From: Caulobacteraceae bacterium
GTDB taxonomy: Bacteria > Pseudomonadota > Alphaproteobacteria > Caulobacterales > Caulobacteraceae
Assembly (NCBI GenBank): GCA_003161535.1
Contig: PMOM01000239.1
Coordinates: forward strand, 2,728-14,253
DNA: 11,526 nt
Direction: 5' to 3'
This document shows, one piece after another, positions 1 to 7,140 of the stretch. A program made the translations under genes and the position numbers. The notes below the pieces were generated by a model. The model was not told the DNA's origin, searched no databases, and saw only the letters and a program-made list of their open reading frames with translations. Position 1 is the stretch's first letter; every line of letters starts with the position of its first letter.

Positions 1-287
1 GTTCCACGCTCGAACGAGGAGTCGAACACCTCGCCGTCCAGGAGCTTGCCTTCGTAGTTCACCTTCACCTCATCGGCCGCCTTGGGTCGAAGGCCGCCAA
101 CCGGCCCGGAGCGGAGGACCCGGTATTGCAAGCCAGAGGCGGTGACCCGCACGCCGGACGCCGATGCATTCTTGGCCAAGAACATTCTGCCCGCCGAGGC
201 GGTGTCGCCGCTTGGCGCCGGGCGCGAGCAGGCGACCAGAGACAAAGCGCAGGCGAGACCGAGGACATATCGATGGGCGGCGAGCAT
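1..287 (-). CDS. FKBP-type peptidyl-prolyl cis-trans isomerase, lipoprotein, partial (C-terminus beyond window)
   Basis: A peptidyl-prolyl isomerase of the FKBP/Mip type, expected to help fold envelope proteins outside the cytoplasm. Read from an ATG at 287-285, the 95 visible residues begin with a lipoprotein signal. A hydrophobic stretch at about residues 8-19 ends in a lipobox L17-V18-A19-C20, so Cys20 should be lipidated. A linker follows, then ASGLQYRVL at about residues 50-58 and VKVNYEGKLLDGEVFDSS, the hallmark first strands of the FKBP domain. The reading frame is open to the left edge, so most of the FKBP domain lies outside the window. A GGAG ribosome binding site sits at 295-298, seven bases before the start. 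The gene begins only 23 bp after the stop of the threonine ammonia-lyase gene, so it is probably the last visible gene of that operon. The family call is firm; the exact subfamily and substrates are unknown. Confidence 0.88.
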   Translation of the reverse strand, partial: MLAAHRYVLGLACALSLVACSRPAPSGDTASAGRMFLAKNASASGVRVTASGLQYRVLRSGPVGGLRPKAADEVKVNYEGKLLDGEVFDSSFERG

Positions 288-310
288 CGCTGAGCTCCAG
301 ACGCGACCGA

Positions 311-1531
311 TCAGACGGCCCGGGGCGGATAGCCCTTGTCTCGCAGGGCGTCCATGATCTCCTGGGTGTGCTGGGCGTCACGGGTTTCGAGCATGATGTC
401 GAACTCGGCGCCCTTGGCGGGCACGTCAAGCGCCAGGCGGTTGTGCGCCACCTCGAGGATGTTGCCACCCAGATCGCCGATGGCCGCCGAGACCGTGGCC
501 AGCAATCCCGGACGGTCGTCGCCGACGATGCGTAGAGAGATCAGGCGCTGGGCGCGGACCAGTTCGCGGGTCAACACCGAGGCCAAAAGGCGCGGGTCGA
601 TATTGCCGCCGGTGATGATCAGTCCGCAGACCTTGCCGCGGAAGCGCTCGGGATAGGCCAGCAGCGCGGCCAGGGCGGCGGCGCCCGCCCCTTCGGTCAC
701 CGTCTTTTCGACGTTGCAATAGAGAGCCACGGCGCGCTCGAAGAACGGTTCGTCGAGCAGCAGCACATCGCTGACCAGGGGTCTGGCCACGCCATAGGTG
801 ATCTCGCCCACCGCCTTGACGGCGATGCCCTCGGCGATGGTCTGGCCGCCGCTGGGGGCATTCAGGGCCCGCATGCGGCCGGTGAACGAGGGGTACATGG
901 CCGCCTCGACGCCAATGATCTGGATGTCGGGTTTGAGCGCCTTGGCGGCGGTCGCCACACCGCTGATCAGGCCGCCGCCGCCGATGGGCACCGGCAGGAT
1001 CTCCAGATCCGGCGCATCTTCCAACATTTCCAACGCGATGGTGCCCTGTCCGGCCATGACATCCACGTCGTCGAAAGGGTGGACAAAGATCAGGCCGCGT
1101 TCCTCCATAAGGGCCAGAGCGCACTCATCGGCGGCGTCGTAGCCGTCGCCATCGATGATCACCGTGGCCCCAAAATCGCGGGTCTGCTGAACCTTCACAT
1201 GCGGTGTCCCGCGGGGCATGACGATGGTCACCGGCACGCCCAGGCGCTGTCCATGGTAGGCGAGGCCCTGGGCGTGGTTGCCGGCCGAGGCGGCGATGAC
1301 CCCGCGTCGCTTCTCGGCCTTTGTAAGCCGGGACAGTTTGTTGAGGGCGCCGCGCTCTTTGAAGGAGGCGGTGAATTGCAGATTTTCGAACTTCACCCAC
1401 ACCTCGGCGCCGGTGATCTGCGACAGGGTGCGCGACTTTCGACAGGGGGTGCGCTCCACGTGACCGGCGATCCGGCCGGCGGCGGCTTGGATGTCCTCGA
1501 GAGTCAGGCTGATGGCGGACGCGTCACGCAT
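311..1531 (-). CDS. ilvA: Threonine ammonia-lyase (threonine dehydratase) with C-terminal ACT domain
   Basis: A 406-residue PLP enzyme that deaminates L-threonine to 2-oxobutanoate and ammonia, feeding isoleucine synthesis or threonine breakdown. The fold-type II catalytic core covers about residues 10-320. The PLP lysine is K58 in TASFKERGA; the substrate loop SAGNH is at 82-86; the phosphate-binding GGGGL is at 184-188; TGGN lies at 308-311. Residues about 331-400 form a single ACT domain (RIVGDDRPGLLATVSAAIGD), a likely amino-acid sensing module. This short form with one ACT domain differs from the roughly 510-residue biosynthetic IlvA of enteric bacteria, so the symbol is by function only. 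A serine dehydratase activity is also possible. The start is an ATG at 1531-1529 with AGGGG at 1541-1545 upstream. The gap to the upstream isomerase gene is 50 bp and to the downstream FKBP gene 23 bp, all on the same strand, which suggests cotranscription. Confidence 0.93.
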   Translation of the reverse strand: MRDASAISLTLEDIQAAAGRIAGHVERTPCRKSRTLSQITGAEVWVKFENLQFTASFKERGALNKLSRLTKAEKRRGVIAASAGNHAQGLAYHGQRLGVPVTIVMPRGTPHVKVQQTRDFGATVIIDGDGYDAADECALALMEERGLIFVHPFDDVDVMAGQGTIALEMLEDAPDLEILPVPIGGGGLISGVATAAKALKPDIQIIGVEAAMYPSFTGRMRALNAPSGGQTIAEGIAVKAVGEITYGVARPLVSDVLLLDEPFFERAVALYCNVEKTVTEGAGAAALAALLAYPERFRGKVCGLIITGGNIDPRLLASVLTRELVRAQRLISLRIVGDDRPGLLATVSAAIGDLGGNILEVAHNRLALDVPAKGAEFDIMLETRDAQHTQEIMDALRDKGYPPRAV

Positions 1532-1581
1532 GGAGGCGATCCCCTAGACGCAAATGACCGCGCTGCGAAGGCATGAGTGAC

Positions 1582-2580
1582 CTAGGCGATGCCGGCCCGC
1601 AGGAAGTCGTGCATACTGACCGCGCCGACCAGGCGATCTTCGTCGCAGGCGAACATCAACAGGATCGGCCTTGGCCGCTCGTTCATCACCCGCAGGGCCT
1701 CGGTGGCCAGCAGGCGCGGATCGACGAAGACCGGCGTGCGGGTCATGTGGTCGGCGACCGCGGCGGAAAGGTCGGCCTTGGGCAGGGCGCGGCGCAGATC
1801 GCCGTCGGTGAAGGCTCCCACCAGCCGGCCTTGGGCGTCAATCACGGCCACGCCTCCGTGCCTCGTGCGGGTGATCTCGAAAATGGCCTCCGACAGCGTC
1901 GCGCTTAGGGGGACGGTGGGCAGGTCATCGCCGGTGGACATCAGGTCCCCCACGGTGATCAGTCGCGAGCCCAGCCGGCCGCCGGGATGGAAGTTATGGA
2001 AATCGCTGGCCGAAAAGCCGCGAGCCTCCAAGAGGGCGATGGCCAGCGCGTCGCCAAAGGCCAGCTGCATGGTTGTGGAGGTGGTCGGCGCCGAGGTAGT
2101 GGCGCAGGCCTCTTCCGCCTGAGGCAGGATGAGCGCGATGTCGGCGGCGCCGGCCAGCGCGCTGGCCGGCTCGGAGGAAATCGCGATGAGGGGTGTCGCG
2201 AACCGCTTGCAATAGTGGATGACGTCTTTGAGTTCCGGCGTCTCACCCGACCAGGACAGCGCCAGGACCACATCGCCTGGGGCCAGCATGCCCAGGTCCC
2301 CGTGGCTGGCTTCGCCGGGGTGCAGGAAGAAGGCCGGCGTTCCGGTGGAGGCCAAGGTGGCGGCGATCTTGCGCGCCACATGCCCGCTCTTGCCCATGCC
2401 GCTGACCACCACCCGGCCGCTGGCCTTGGCGATGGCGGTGACGGCGGCTTCGAACGGCGACTTGAGGGCGCCCTGCAGCGCCCCGGCCAGAGCTTGCAAG
2501 CCCTCGATCTCGGCCTCCACGGTGCGCACGGCGGAGGCGGCGTGATCGGACACGGGAGAGATTTTTGGCGAGGTCTGCAA
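1582..2580 (-). CDS. kdsD: D-arabinose-5-phosphate isomerase (KpsF/GutQ/KdsD family)
   Basis: A 332-residue cytoplasmic sugar-phosphate isomerase that converts D-ribulose 5-phosphate to D-arabinose 5-phosphate, the first step toward Kdo for LPS. The order is an SIS domain (about 40-190), then two CBS domains (about 210-265 and 275-332). Visible SIS signatures are GMGKSGH (K64), SWSGETPE (E113), the EEAC-to-TSTTM stretch (156-171) and FHPGGRLG (H198). These match the Lys, Glu, Glu and His positions known as catalytic in E. coli KdsD. The C-terminus HDFLRAGIA matches the family ending, and length is normal. The start is uncertain. There is no ATG near the N-terminus and an in-frame TAA lies just upstream. 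I chose the TTG at 2580-2578; a GTG nine codons later (2553-2551) is the other option. Neither has a clear ribosome binding site. It is the first gene of the minus-strand group and diverges from the heptose phosphatase gene 42 bp away. Confidence 0.92.
   Translation of the reverse strand: MQTSPKISPVSDHAASAVRTVEAEIEGLQALAGALQGALKSPFEAAVTAIAKASGRVVVSGMGKSGHVARKIAATLASTGTPAFFLHPGEASHGDLGMLAPGDVVLALSWSGETPELKDVIHYCKRFATPLIAISSEPASALAGAADIALILPQAEEACATTSAPTTSTTMQLAFGDALAIALLEARGFSASDFHNFHPGGRLGSRLITVGDLMSTGDDLPTVPLSATLSEAIFEITRTRHGGVAVIDAQGRLVGAFTDGDLRRALPKADLSAAVADHMTRTPVFVDPRLLATEALRVMNERPRPILLMFACDEDRLVGAVSMHDFLRAGIA
2149..2170. repeat. Perfect 22-bp palindrome inside the isomerase gene
   Basis: The eleven bases GCCGGCCAGCG are followed at once by their exact reverse complement, centred between 2159 and 2160. 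It lies within the coding sequence for residues around 138-145 of the isomerase. The palindrome is seen directly. It could fold as a hairpin or bind a dimeric protein, but it may only reflect GC-rich codon choice for Pro, Ala, Leu and Gly. Confidence 0.6.
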
Positions 2581-2622
2581 GAGGCTGTACCGTTACCCAA
2601 AAAGGAACCGAGCGCCCAATCT

Positions 2623-3180
2623 ATGGCCATGACCGGCAATCAGGAAGCGCAGAAACCATTGCATCCGGCGGTGATCTTCGATCGCGACGGCGTGCTCAAC
2701 GTCGATCACGGCTATGTGGGCGATGCTGGGCGGCTGGACTGGATGCCTGGAGCCCGGCGCGCCGTCCGGCGGCTGAACGACCTTGGCGTGCTGGCCATCG
2801 TCGCCACCAATCAGTCTGGAGTCGCGCGCGGCTTCTTCGATCTGGCGGCGGTGGAGCGGCTGCACCAGGCAATGCTGGGCGACCTCGCCGCCGAGGGCGC
2901 GCGCATCGACGACTTCTACATCTGCCCCTTCCACGCCGAGGCCACCGTCTCAGCCTTCGCCCGTCCCGACCACCCTGACCGCAAACCCAATCCCGGCATG
3001 ATCCTGCGCGCCATGGCCGACTGGTCCATCGATCCCAAGCGTGCATTGCTAGTCGGCGACCAGGCCTCGGACCTGGAGGCGGCGCGACGGGCCGGGATCG
3101 CCGGCGCCCTGTTCGAAGGCGGCGACCTGGACGCCTTCCTTCAGGGCCTCAGCCTTTCCTGGATGAGCGCCGCGAAATGA
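2623..3180 (+). CDS. gmhB: HAD-family D-glycero-D-manno-heptose-1,7-bisphosphate 7-phosphatase (GmhB-like)
   Basis: A 185-residue HAD-IIIA phosphatase, expected to remove the 7-phosphate from D-glycero-D-manno-heptose 1,7-bisphosphate on the way to ADP-heptose or GDP-heptose. All HAD motifs are visible: FDRDGVLN with D20 and D22, TNQSGVARG (62-70), RKPNPGM with K121, and GDQASDLEAA with D146 and D150. E. coli GmhB has a zinc site made by C-x-H and C-x-C. Here CPFH keeps a Cys and a His (C101, H104), but the later pair before RKP is replaced by DHPD, so the zinc site is altered or lost. The start is the first of two ATGs (2623 and 2629). An AGGA lies about 15 bp upstream, which is rather far, so the signal does not decide between them. 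The gene diverges from the Kdo-pathway isomerase and is followed after 55 bp by a sugar aminotransferase, which fits a surface-sugar role. Another sugar bisphosphate substrate cannot be excluded. Confidence 0.85.
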   Translation: MAMTGNQEAQKPLHPAVIFDRDGVLNVDHGYVGDAGRLDWMPGARRAVRRLNDLGVLAIVATNQSGVARGFFDLAAVERLHQAMLGDLAAEGARIDDFYICPFHAEATVSAFARPDHPDRKPNPGMILRAMADWSIDPKRALLVGDQASDLEAARRAGIAGALFEGGDLDAFLQGLSLSWMSAAK

Positions 3181-3235
3181 AGCGATACAGGGTTTGTCTC
3201 GCGCCGCGTCCCGGCGCGCCCTATCAGCGCCGCCC

Positions 3236-4387
3236 ATGATCGCTTTCATCGACCTGGCCGCTCAGCAGGCGCGGATAAGGCCCCAGCTCGACGCCGCCGT
3301 CGCCCGGGTCCTGGCCCACGGCGCCTATGTCATGGGGCCGGAGGTGCGCGACTTCGAACAGCGGCTCGCCGACTTCTGCGGGGCCAAGCTGGCGCTGTCC
3401 TGCGCCAATGGCACCGACGCCCTCGCCCTGCCGCTGATGGCCTGGGGGATCGGCGCGGGCGACGCGGTGTTTTGTCCGTCCTTCACCTTCGCCGCGACGC
3501 CGGAAGTCATTCCTTGGACCGGCGCGACGCCGGTGTTCGTGGACATCCTTGCGGACACCTACAATCTGGATCCTGAGAGCCTGGAGGCGGCCATCGAGGC
3601 GGTTAAGGCGCAGGGACATCTGAGGCCCGCCGCGGTGATCGCCGTCGACCTGTTCGGCCAAAGCGCCGACTATCCGCGCCTCGCGGAAGTCTGCCGCCGC
3701 CACGAACTGAAGCTGATCGCCGATTCGGCGCAGGGGTTCGGCGCCACCCTGGGCGGAGAGCATCCCATCCGATGGGCGGATGTCGCCACGACGAGTTTCT
3801 TTCCGGCCAAGCCGCTTGGCTGCTATGGCGACGGCGGGGCGGTGCTGACCAATGATCCCGCCCTGTGGGACCGGATGGATTCCCTGCGCGTCCACGGCAA
3901 GGCCGTGAAGGGTGATCGGGCGCTCGGCGAGTACGATCCGAAGTATCTCAACGCCCGCATCGGCATGAACTCCCGCCTGGACACCCTGCAGGCCGCAATC
4001 CTGATCGAGAAGCTGGCGGTTTTCTCCGACGAGATCGAGCGTCGCCAAGTGGTCGCCGCCCGCTACGCCAAAGGCCTGGCGCCGGCCTGTTTGAGCGTTC
4101 CGACGGTAATCGAGGGCGGGGTCTCCACCTGGGCGCAATATGTCATCGAGCACGCGATGCGCGATGGCCTCGCCGCCCACCTGAAGAGCCAGGGCGTTCC
4201 CACCGCCGTCTATTATCCCGTGCCGATGCATCGCCAAGCGCCCTATGCCCACTTCCCCCAGGCGCCCGGCGGCTTGCCGATCTCGGACGCCAAGGCGGCC
4301 ACCGTGCTCGCCCTGCCGATGCACCCCTACCTTGAGCCCGATGTCCAGGATCGCATCATCGCCGCCCTGCGAGGATTCAACGGCTAG
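3236..4387 (+). CDS. DegT/DnrJ/EryC1/StrS family PLP sugar aminotransferase (WbpE-like)
   Basis: A 383-residue PLP-dependent aminotransferase that adds an amino group to a nucleotide-linked keto-sugar. The N-terminus FIDLAAQQARI, the stretch HGAYVMGPEV (28-37), the NGTDAL motif (58-63), D163 in IADSAQGFGA and the PLP lysine K192 in FFPAKPLGCYGDGG are all typical. The whole pattern, including NSRLDTLQAAIL (245-256), is closest in my memory to WbpE-type enzymes. Those act on UDP-2-acetamido-3-keto-glucuronate for 2,3-diamino sugars of O-antigens. The exact sugar is an inference. The ATG at 3236 starts right at the conserved FIDL motif. A TTG at 3194 would add 14 residues of Arg/Ala-rich sequence not typical of the family. 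No clear ribosome binding site is present. It follows the heptose phosphatase by 55 bp on the same strand and ends 29 bp before the convergent ligase stop. Confidence 0.9.
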   Translation: MIAFIDLAAQQARIRPQLDAAVARVLAHGAYVMGPEVRDFEQRLADFCGAKLALSCANGTDALALPLMAWGIGAGDAVFCPSFTFAATPEVIPWTGATPVFVDILADTYNLDPESLEAAIEAVKAQGHLRPAAVIAVDLFGQSADYPRLAEVCRRHELKLIADSAQGFGATLGGEHPIRWADVATTSFFPAKPLGCYGDGGAVLTNDPALWDRMDSLRVHGKAVKGDRALGEYDPKYLNARIGMNSRLDTLQAAILIEKLAVFSDEIERRQVVAARYAKGLAPACLSVPTVIEGGVSTWAQYVIEHAMRDGLAAHLKSQGVPTAVYYPVPMHRQAPYAHFPQAPGGLPISDAKAATVLALPMHPYLEPDVQDRIIAALRGFNG

Positions 4388-4416
4388 ACCGTGTGGCCGC
4401 GGTCCGCGCGGGGGGC

Positions 4417-6030
4417 CTAGCCCATCGCCGCCAACATCCCCTCCAGGGTCGTCAGCTCGTCCGCGTCGCGGGCCGGCTTGTCCCAGCGGATTCGGTGAAT
4501 GCGGGGAAAGCGCATGGCAAGGCCGCTCTTGTGACGTGTCGAGCGTTGCAGCCCTTCGAAGGCCACCTCCAGCACCAGACCAAAGTCCTGGCTCGCCCGC
4601 ACCGCGCGCACCGGGCCGAATCGCTCGACGGTGTTTTCCCTCACGAAGGCGTCCAACTGCTTCAGCTCGTCGTCGGTAAAGCCGAAATAGGCCTTGCCCA
4701 CCGGCGTCAGTGAGCGCTGGCCGGCCTCGTCCTCGCGCCACACGCCGAAGGTGTAATCGGAGTAGAAGCTGGAGCGCTTGCCGTGGCCGCGCTGGGCGTA
4801 CATCAGCACCGCGTCGACCAGATGCGGATCGCGCTTCCATTTGAACCAGGGCCCCTTTGGGCGGCCCGCCTGATAGATCGAATCCCAGCGCTTGAGCATC
4901 AGGCCTTCGGCGCGGGTGGGGTCGCCGGGCGGCGGGTCGGCTCGCAGGCGCGCCAGATCCTCCCAACTGGCGAAGGGCTGCAGCGGCGAGAGGTCCAGGC
5001 GCGGCGAGGCGCTTGCGGCCACCACGGCCTCCAGCCTGGCGCGCCGCTCGGCGAACGGCAGGCCGCGCAGGTCGCGTTCGCCGTCCAGCAGCAGGTCATA
5101 GGCGCGAACCCCGACCGGGAAGGCGGCCATCAGCTTTGCGTCGGCGGTCTTGCGGTTGAGGCGCTGCTGCAGCTCGCCGAACGAGGCGATGACACCGTGG
5201 CGCATGACCAGAAGCTCGCCATCGATGACGCCCTCGAAGTCGAGCGCCGCCAACACGTCTGGAAAAGCCGCCGAAATCACTTCACCCGTGCGGCTGTAGA
5301 GACGCCGCTCGCCGCGCTCGTTGACCGCCTGGACGCGGATCCCGTCCCACTTCCATTCCGCGGCATAGTCGGCCGCATCGAGCCTGGCGAAGTCAACCGC
5401 CTCGTCGATGGCATGGGCCAGCATGGCCGAGCGGAATCGGCCCGGGGCATCGGCGGTGGGGCGTGGCGCCTTGCCCCCCAGCCAGGCGAACAGATCATCA
5501 TAGGGCGGACGCAGGGCGTGCCAGACTTCCTCGACCTCGCCGACCGGCACGCCCCCGAGGTCGGCCGCGGCCTGTTTGGCAAGGCGGGCCGACAGCCCAA
5601 CCCGCAAGCCGCCGGTGACCAGTTTCAGCAGGGCCCAGCGGCCGTCGGCGTCGAGCACATCGAGCCAGCCTTCGATGAGGCCCTGAGCTTCGGCGCGCGA
5701 CGCTCCCGCCAGGGCGTCCACCACCTCCGATAGCTCCGGCTCGCGATTGGCTCCGGGCTTGGCCGGCCAGACCAGGGCCACCGTTTCGGCCAGATCCCCA
5801 ACGTAGTCGTAGGACCAGGCGAAAAGTTTGGCGTCCATCCGCGCCTCGACCGCCGCGCGAATCGCCGCCGGCTTGGCGGCCCGAAAGCTCAGCTCGCCGG
5901 TGAGGGCGGCCAGGGCCCAGCCGCGATCCGGGTCCGGCGTCTGGCTTAGAAAGTCGCGCACCAAGGTGAGCTTGGCGGTGCGCGAGGCGGTCAAGGACAG
6001 TCGATCGAGGAGGTGGGAAAAGGCGCGCAT
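4417..6030 (-). CDS. ATP-dependent DNA ligase (bacterial repair-cluster type)
   Basis: A 537-residue ATP-dependent DNA ligase that seals nicks, distinct from the essential NAD-dependent LigA. An N-terminal helical DNA-binding domain spans about 1-200. The nucleotidyltransferase domain follows, with the adenylated lysine K227 in EWKWDG, YSRTGE (245-250), EGVIDGEL (266-273), AYDLLLDG (310-317), EGLMLKR (375-381) and WFKWKR (395-400). The C-terminal OB domain ends in RFPRIHRIRWDK (508-519), which fits motif VI. Length and layout match the ligase family found with a partner exonuclease, helicase and phosphoesterase in bacterial repair clusters. That exonuclease is at 8587-9603 here. The ATG at 6030-6028 (MRAFSHLLDRL) is the family-like start. 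The frame stays open 65 codons further, but that extension runs through the divergent promoter region and antisense to the transporter gene. No ribosome binding site precedes this ATG. Confidence 0.93.
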   Translation of the reverse strand: MRAFSHLLDRLSLTASRTAKLTLVRDFLSQTPDPDRGWALAALTGELSFRAAKPAAIRAAVEARMDAKLFAWSYDYVGDLAETVALVWPAKPGANREPELSEVVDALAGASRAEAQGLIEGWLDVLDADGRWALLKLVTGGLRVGLSARLAKQAAADLGGVPVGEVEEVWHALRPPYDDLFAWLGGKAPRPTADAPGRFRSAMLAHAIDEAVDFARLDAADYAAEWKWDGIRVQAVNERGERRLYSRTGEVISAAFPDVLAALDFEGVIDGELLVMRHGVIASFGELQQRLNRKTADAKLMAAFPVGVRAYDLLLDGERDLRGLPFAERRARLEAVVAASASPRLDLSPLQPFASWEDLARLRADPPPGDPTRAEGLMLKRWDSIYQAGRPKGPWFKWKRDPHLVDAVLMYAQRGHGKRSSFYSDYTFGVWREDEAGQRSLTPVGKAYFGFTDDELKQLDAFVRENTVERFGPVRAVRASQDFGLVLEVAFEGLQRSTRHKSGLAMRFPRIHRIRWDKPARDADELTTLEGMLAAMG

Positions 6031-6039
6031 CGAGACGAT

Positions 6040-6047
6040 GATATAGG
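6040..6047 (-). promoter_or_regulatory. Candidate -10 element for the ligase gene
   Basis: On the minus strand these bases read CCTATATC, close to the Caulobacter housekeeping -10 consensus GCTANAWC (established knowledge). Transcription would begin only about 3 bases before the ligase ATG, which would explain the missing ribosome binding site by leaderless initiation. No convincing -35 box is seen at the right distance, so this is a candidate only. Confidence 0.35.
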
Positions 6048-6124
6048 ATGTCTGGGGTCTCTGGCTGACCGGCGTGGACATCGCCGCGCCGAACGCGTTT
6101 GATCCACGGCCAAGGCGGCCTTGC

Positions 6125-6132
6125 GAAGGTGA
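6125..6132 (+). promoter_or_regulatory. Ribosome binding site deciding the transporter start
   Basis: The bases GAAGGTGA, with AAGG seven bases before the GTG at 6137, are the only good ribosome binding site near the transporter start. They favour this GTG over the upstream in-frame GTG at 6074, which has no such site. Confidence 0.55.
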
Positions 6133-6136
6133 ACGG

Positions 6137-7054
6137 GTGGCGGAGGGATCAAAACGGGTTGTCTTCGTCGCCCTCGGCGGCAACCTGGCCATCGTGGCGA
6201 TCAAGCTGGCGGCCTTCGTCTTCACCCGCTCCAGCGCAATGCTGGCCGAGGCCCTGCACTCCCTGGTCGATATCCTCGATCAACTGTTTCTGTTGGTTGG
6301 CATTCATCGCGCCTCCAGGCCGGCCGATGACGCGCATCCCTTCGGTCATGGACTGGAGACCTACTTCTGGTCCTTCGCCGTGGCGCTGCTGATCTTCGGC
6401 CTGGGCGGCGCGGCCTCGGTGTATGAAGGAGTCATCCGCATCCTGCATCCCCAGGCGCTGTCGCGGCCGTGGGTCAATTATCTGGTGCTGGCCGTCTCGG
6501 CGGCCTTTGAAGGCGCATCCTTCGCCGTCAGCTATCGCCAGTTTCGTCGCACGGTTCACGGTCGGCGCATCCGGCTGTGGCGCTTTGTGCGGCTCAGCAA
6601 GGACCCCAGCCTGTTCGCCACCTTGTTGGAAGACGCCGCCGCCTTGGTGGGCCTGGCCATCGCCGCCGTGGGGATCACCGCGGTGGTGGTGTTCCACCTG
6701 GCGTGGGCCGATGGCGCGGCGTCGGTGTCCATCGGCGTATTGCTGGCGGTTGTGGCGCTTTTCCTCGCCAATGAAGTGCGTAGCCTGATCGCCGGCGAAG
6801 CGGCGACCCCTCGAGTGGTGGCGGCGGTGCGCAAGATTTTGGACGACGATGCGGACGTGGCCGTGGTCGACGAGGTGCTGAGCCTGCATCTTGGGCCCGA
6901 CACCATTCTGGTCGGCGTCACACTGGAATTTCGCGACGGACTGACCGGCGATGAGGTGCAATCGGCGGCCCAGGACTTGAGCGACCGCGTACAGGCCTCC
7001 GATCCCCGGATCGGCCGCATCTTCCTGCGGCCACTTCCCAAGACGCCAGCATAG
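6137..7054 (+). CDS. Cation diffusion facilitator family divalent metal transporter
   Basis: An inner-membrane metal/proton antiporter of the cation diffusion facilitator family, 305 residues from the GTG at 6137. The first hydrophobic segment starts at about residue 8 (VVFVALGGNLAIVAIKL). The helix 2 metal site is H41 and D45 in AEALHSLVDILDQ. HPFGHGLETYFW (67-78) is a family signature before helix 3, and further membrane segments lie at about 79-100, 113-133, 165-185 and 190-212. The C-terminal 80 residues form the cytoplasmic domain. In helix 5 the second metal site reads TLLEDAAALVG. D166 is kept, but the usual His four residues earlier is Thr162 and Glu165 stands nearby. This pattern resembles the ZnT9-like branch. 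The metal is therefore uncertain (Zn, Fe, Co or Mn). The gene diverges from the ligase gene (106 bp gap), and the envelope protein gene follows after 86 bp. The alternative GTG at 6074 would add 21 residues. Confidence 0.88.
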   Translation: MAEGSKRVVFVALGGNLAIVAIKLAAFVFTRSSAMLAEALHSLVDILDQLFLLVGIHRASRPADDAHPFGHGLETYFWSFAVALLIFGLGGAASVYEGVIRILHPQALSRPWVNYLVLAVSAAFEGASFAVSYRQFRRTVHGRRIRLWRFVRLSKDPSLFATLLEDAAALVGLAIAAVGITAVVVFHLAWADGAASVSIGVLLAVVALFLANEVRSLIAGEAATPRVVAAVRKILDDDADVAVVDEVLSLHLGPDTILVGVTLEFRDGLTGDEVQSAAQDLSDRVQASDPRIGRIFLRPLPKTPA

Positions 7055-7140
7055 GCGCGAGTGAGGGGCTCGCCAGGGAACTCGCGGATCGGAACAAGCG
7101 TTGCGAGACGGGGCTCGTGGGTCAATGGCGGCGACGGACA

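Noticed and set aside
1987..2622. An in-frame upstream extension of the heptose phosphatase giving a 397-residue protein
   Set aside because: The extension lies antisense to the isomerase gene, has no family similarity, and the HAD domain is complete from 2623.
4395..4417. GC-rich inverted repeat between the convergent aminotransferase and ligase ends as a bidirectional terminator
   Set aside because: The stem is only five base pairs (CCGCG/CGCGG) without flanking T or A tracts; such pairs are common in this base composition.
3224..4966. A 580-codon open frame on the minus strand opposite the aminotransferase and through the ligase end
   Set aside because: It is antisense to the aminotransferase and overlaps the ligase gene in another frame. 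The product is low-complexity Arg/Gly/Pro/Ala sequence with no recognisable motif, as expected from GC-rich shadow frames.
7057..7073. Hairpin GCGAG/CTCGC after the metal transporter as a terminator
   Set aside because: The stem has only five base pairs, there is no T-tract, and a same-strand gene follows closely.
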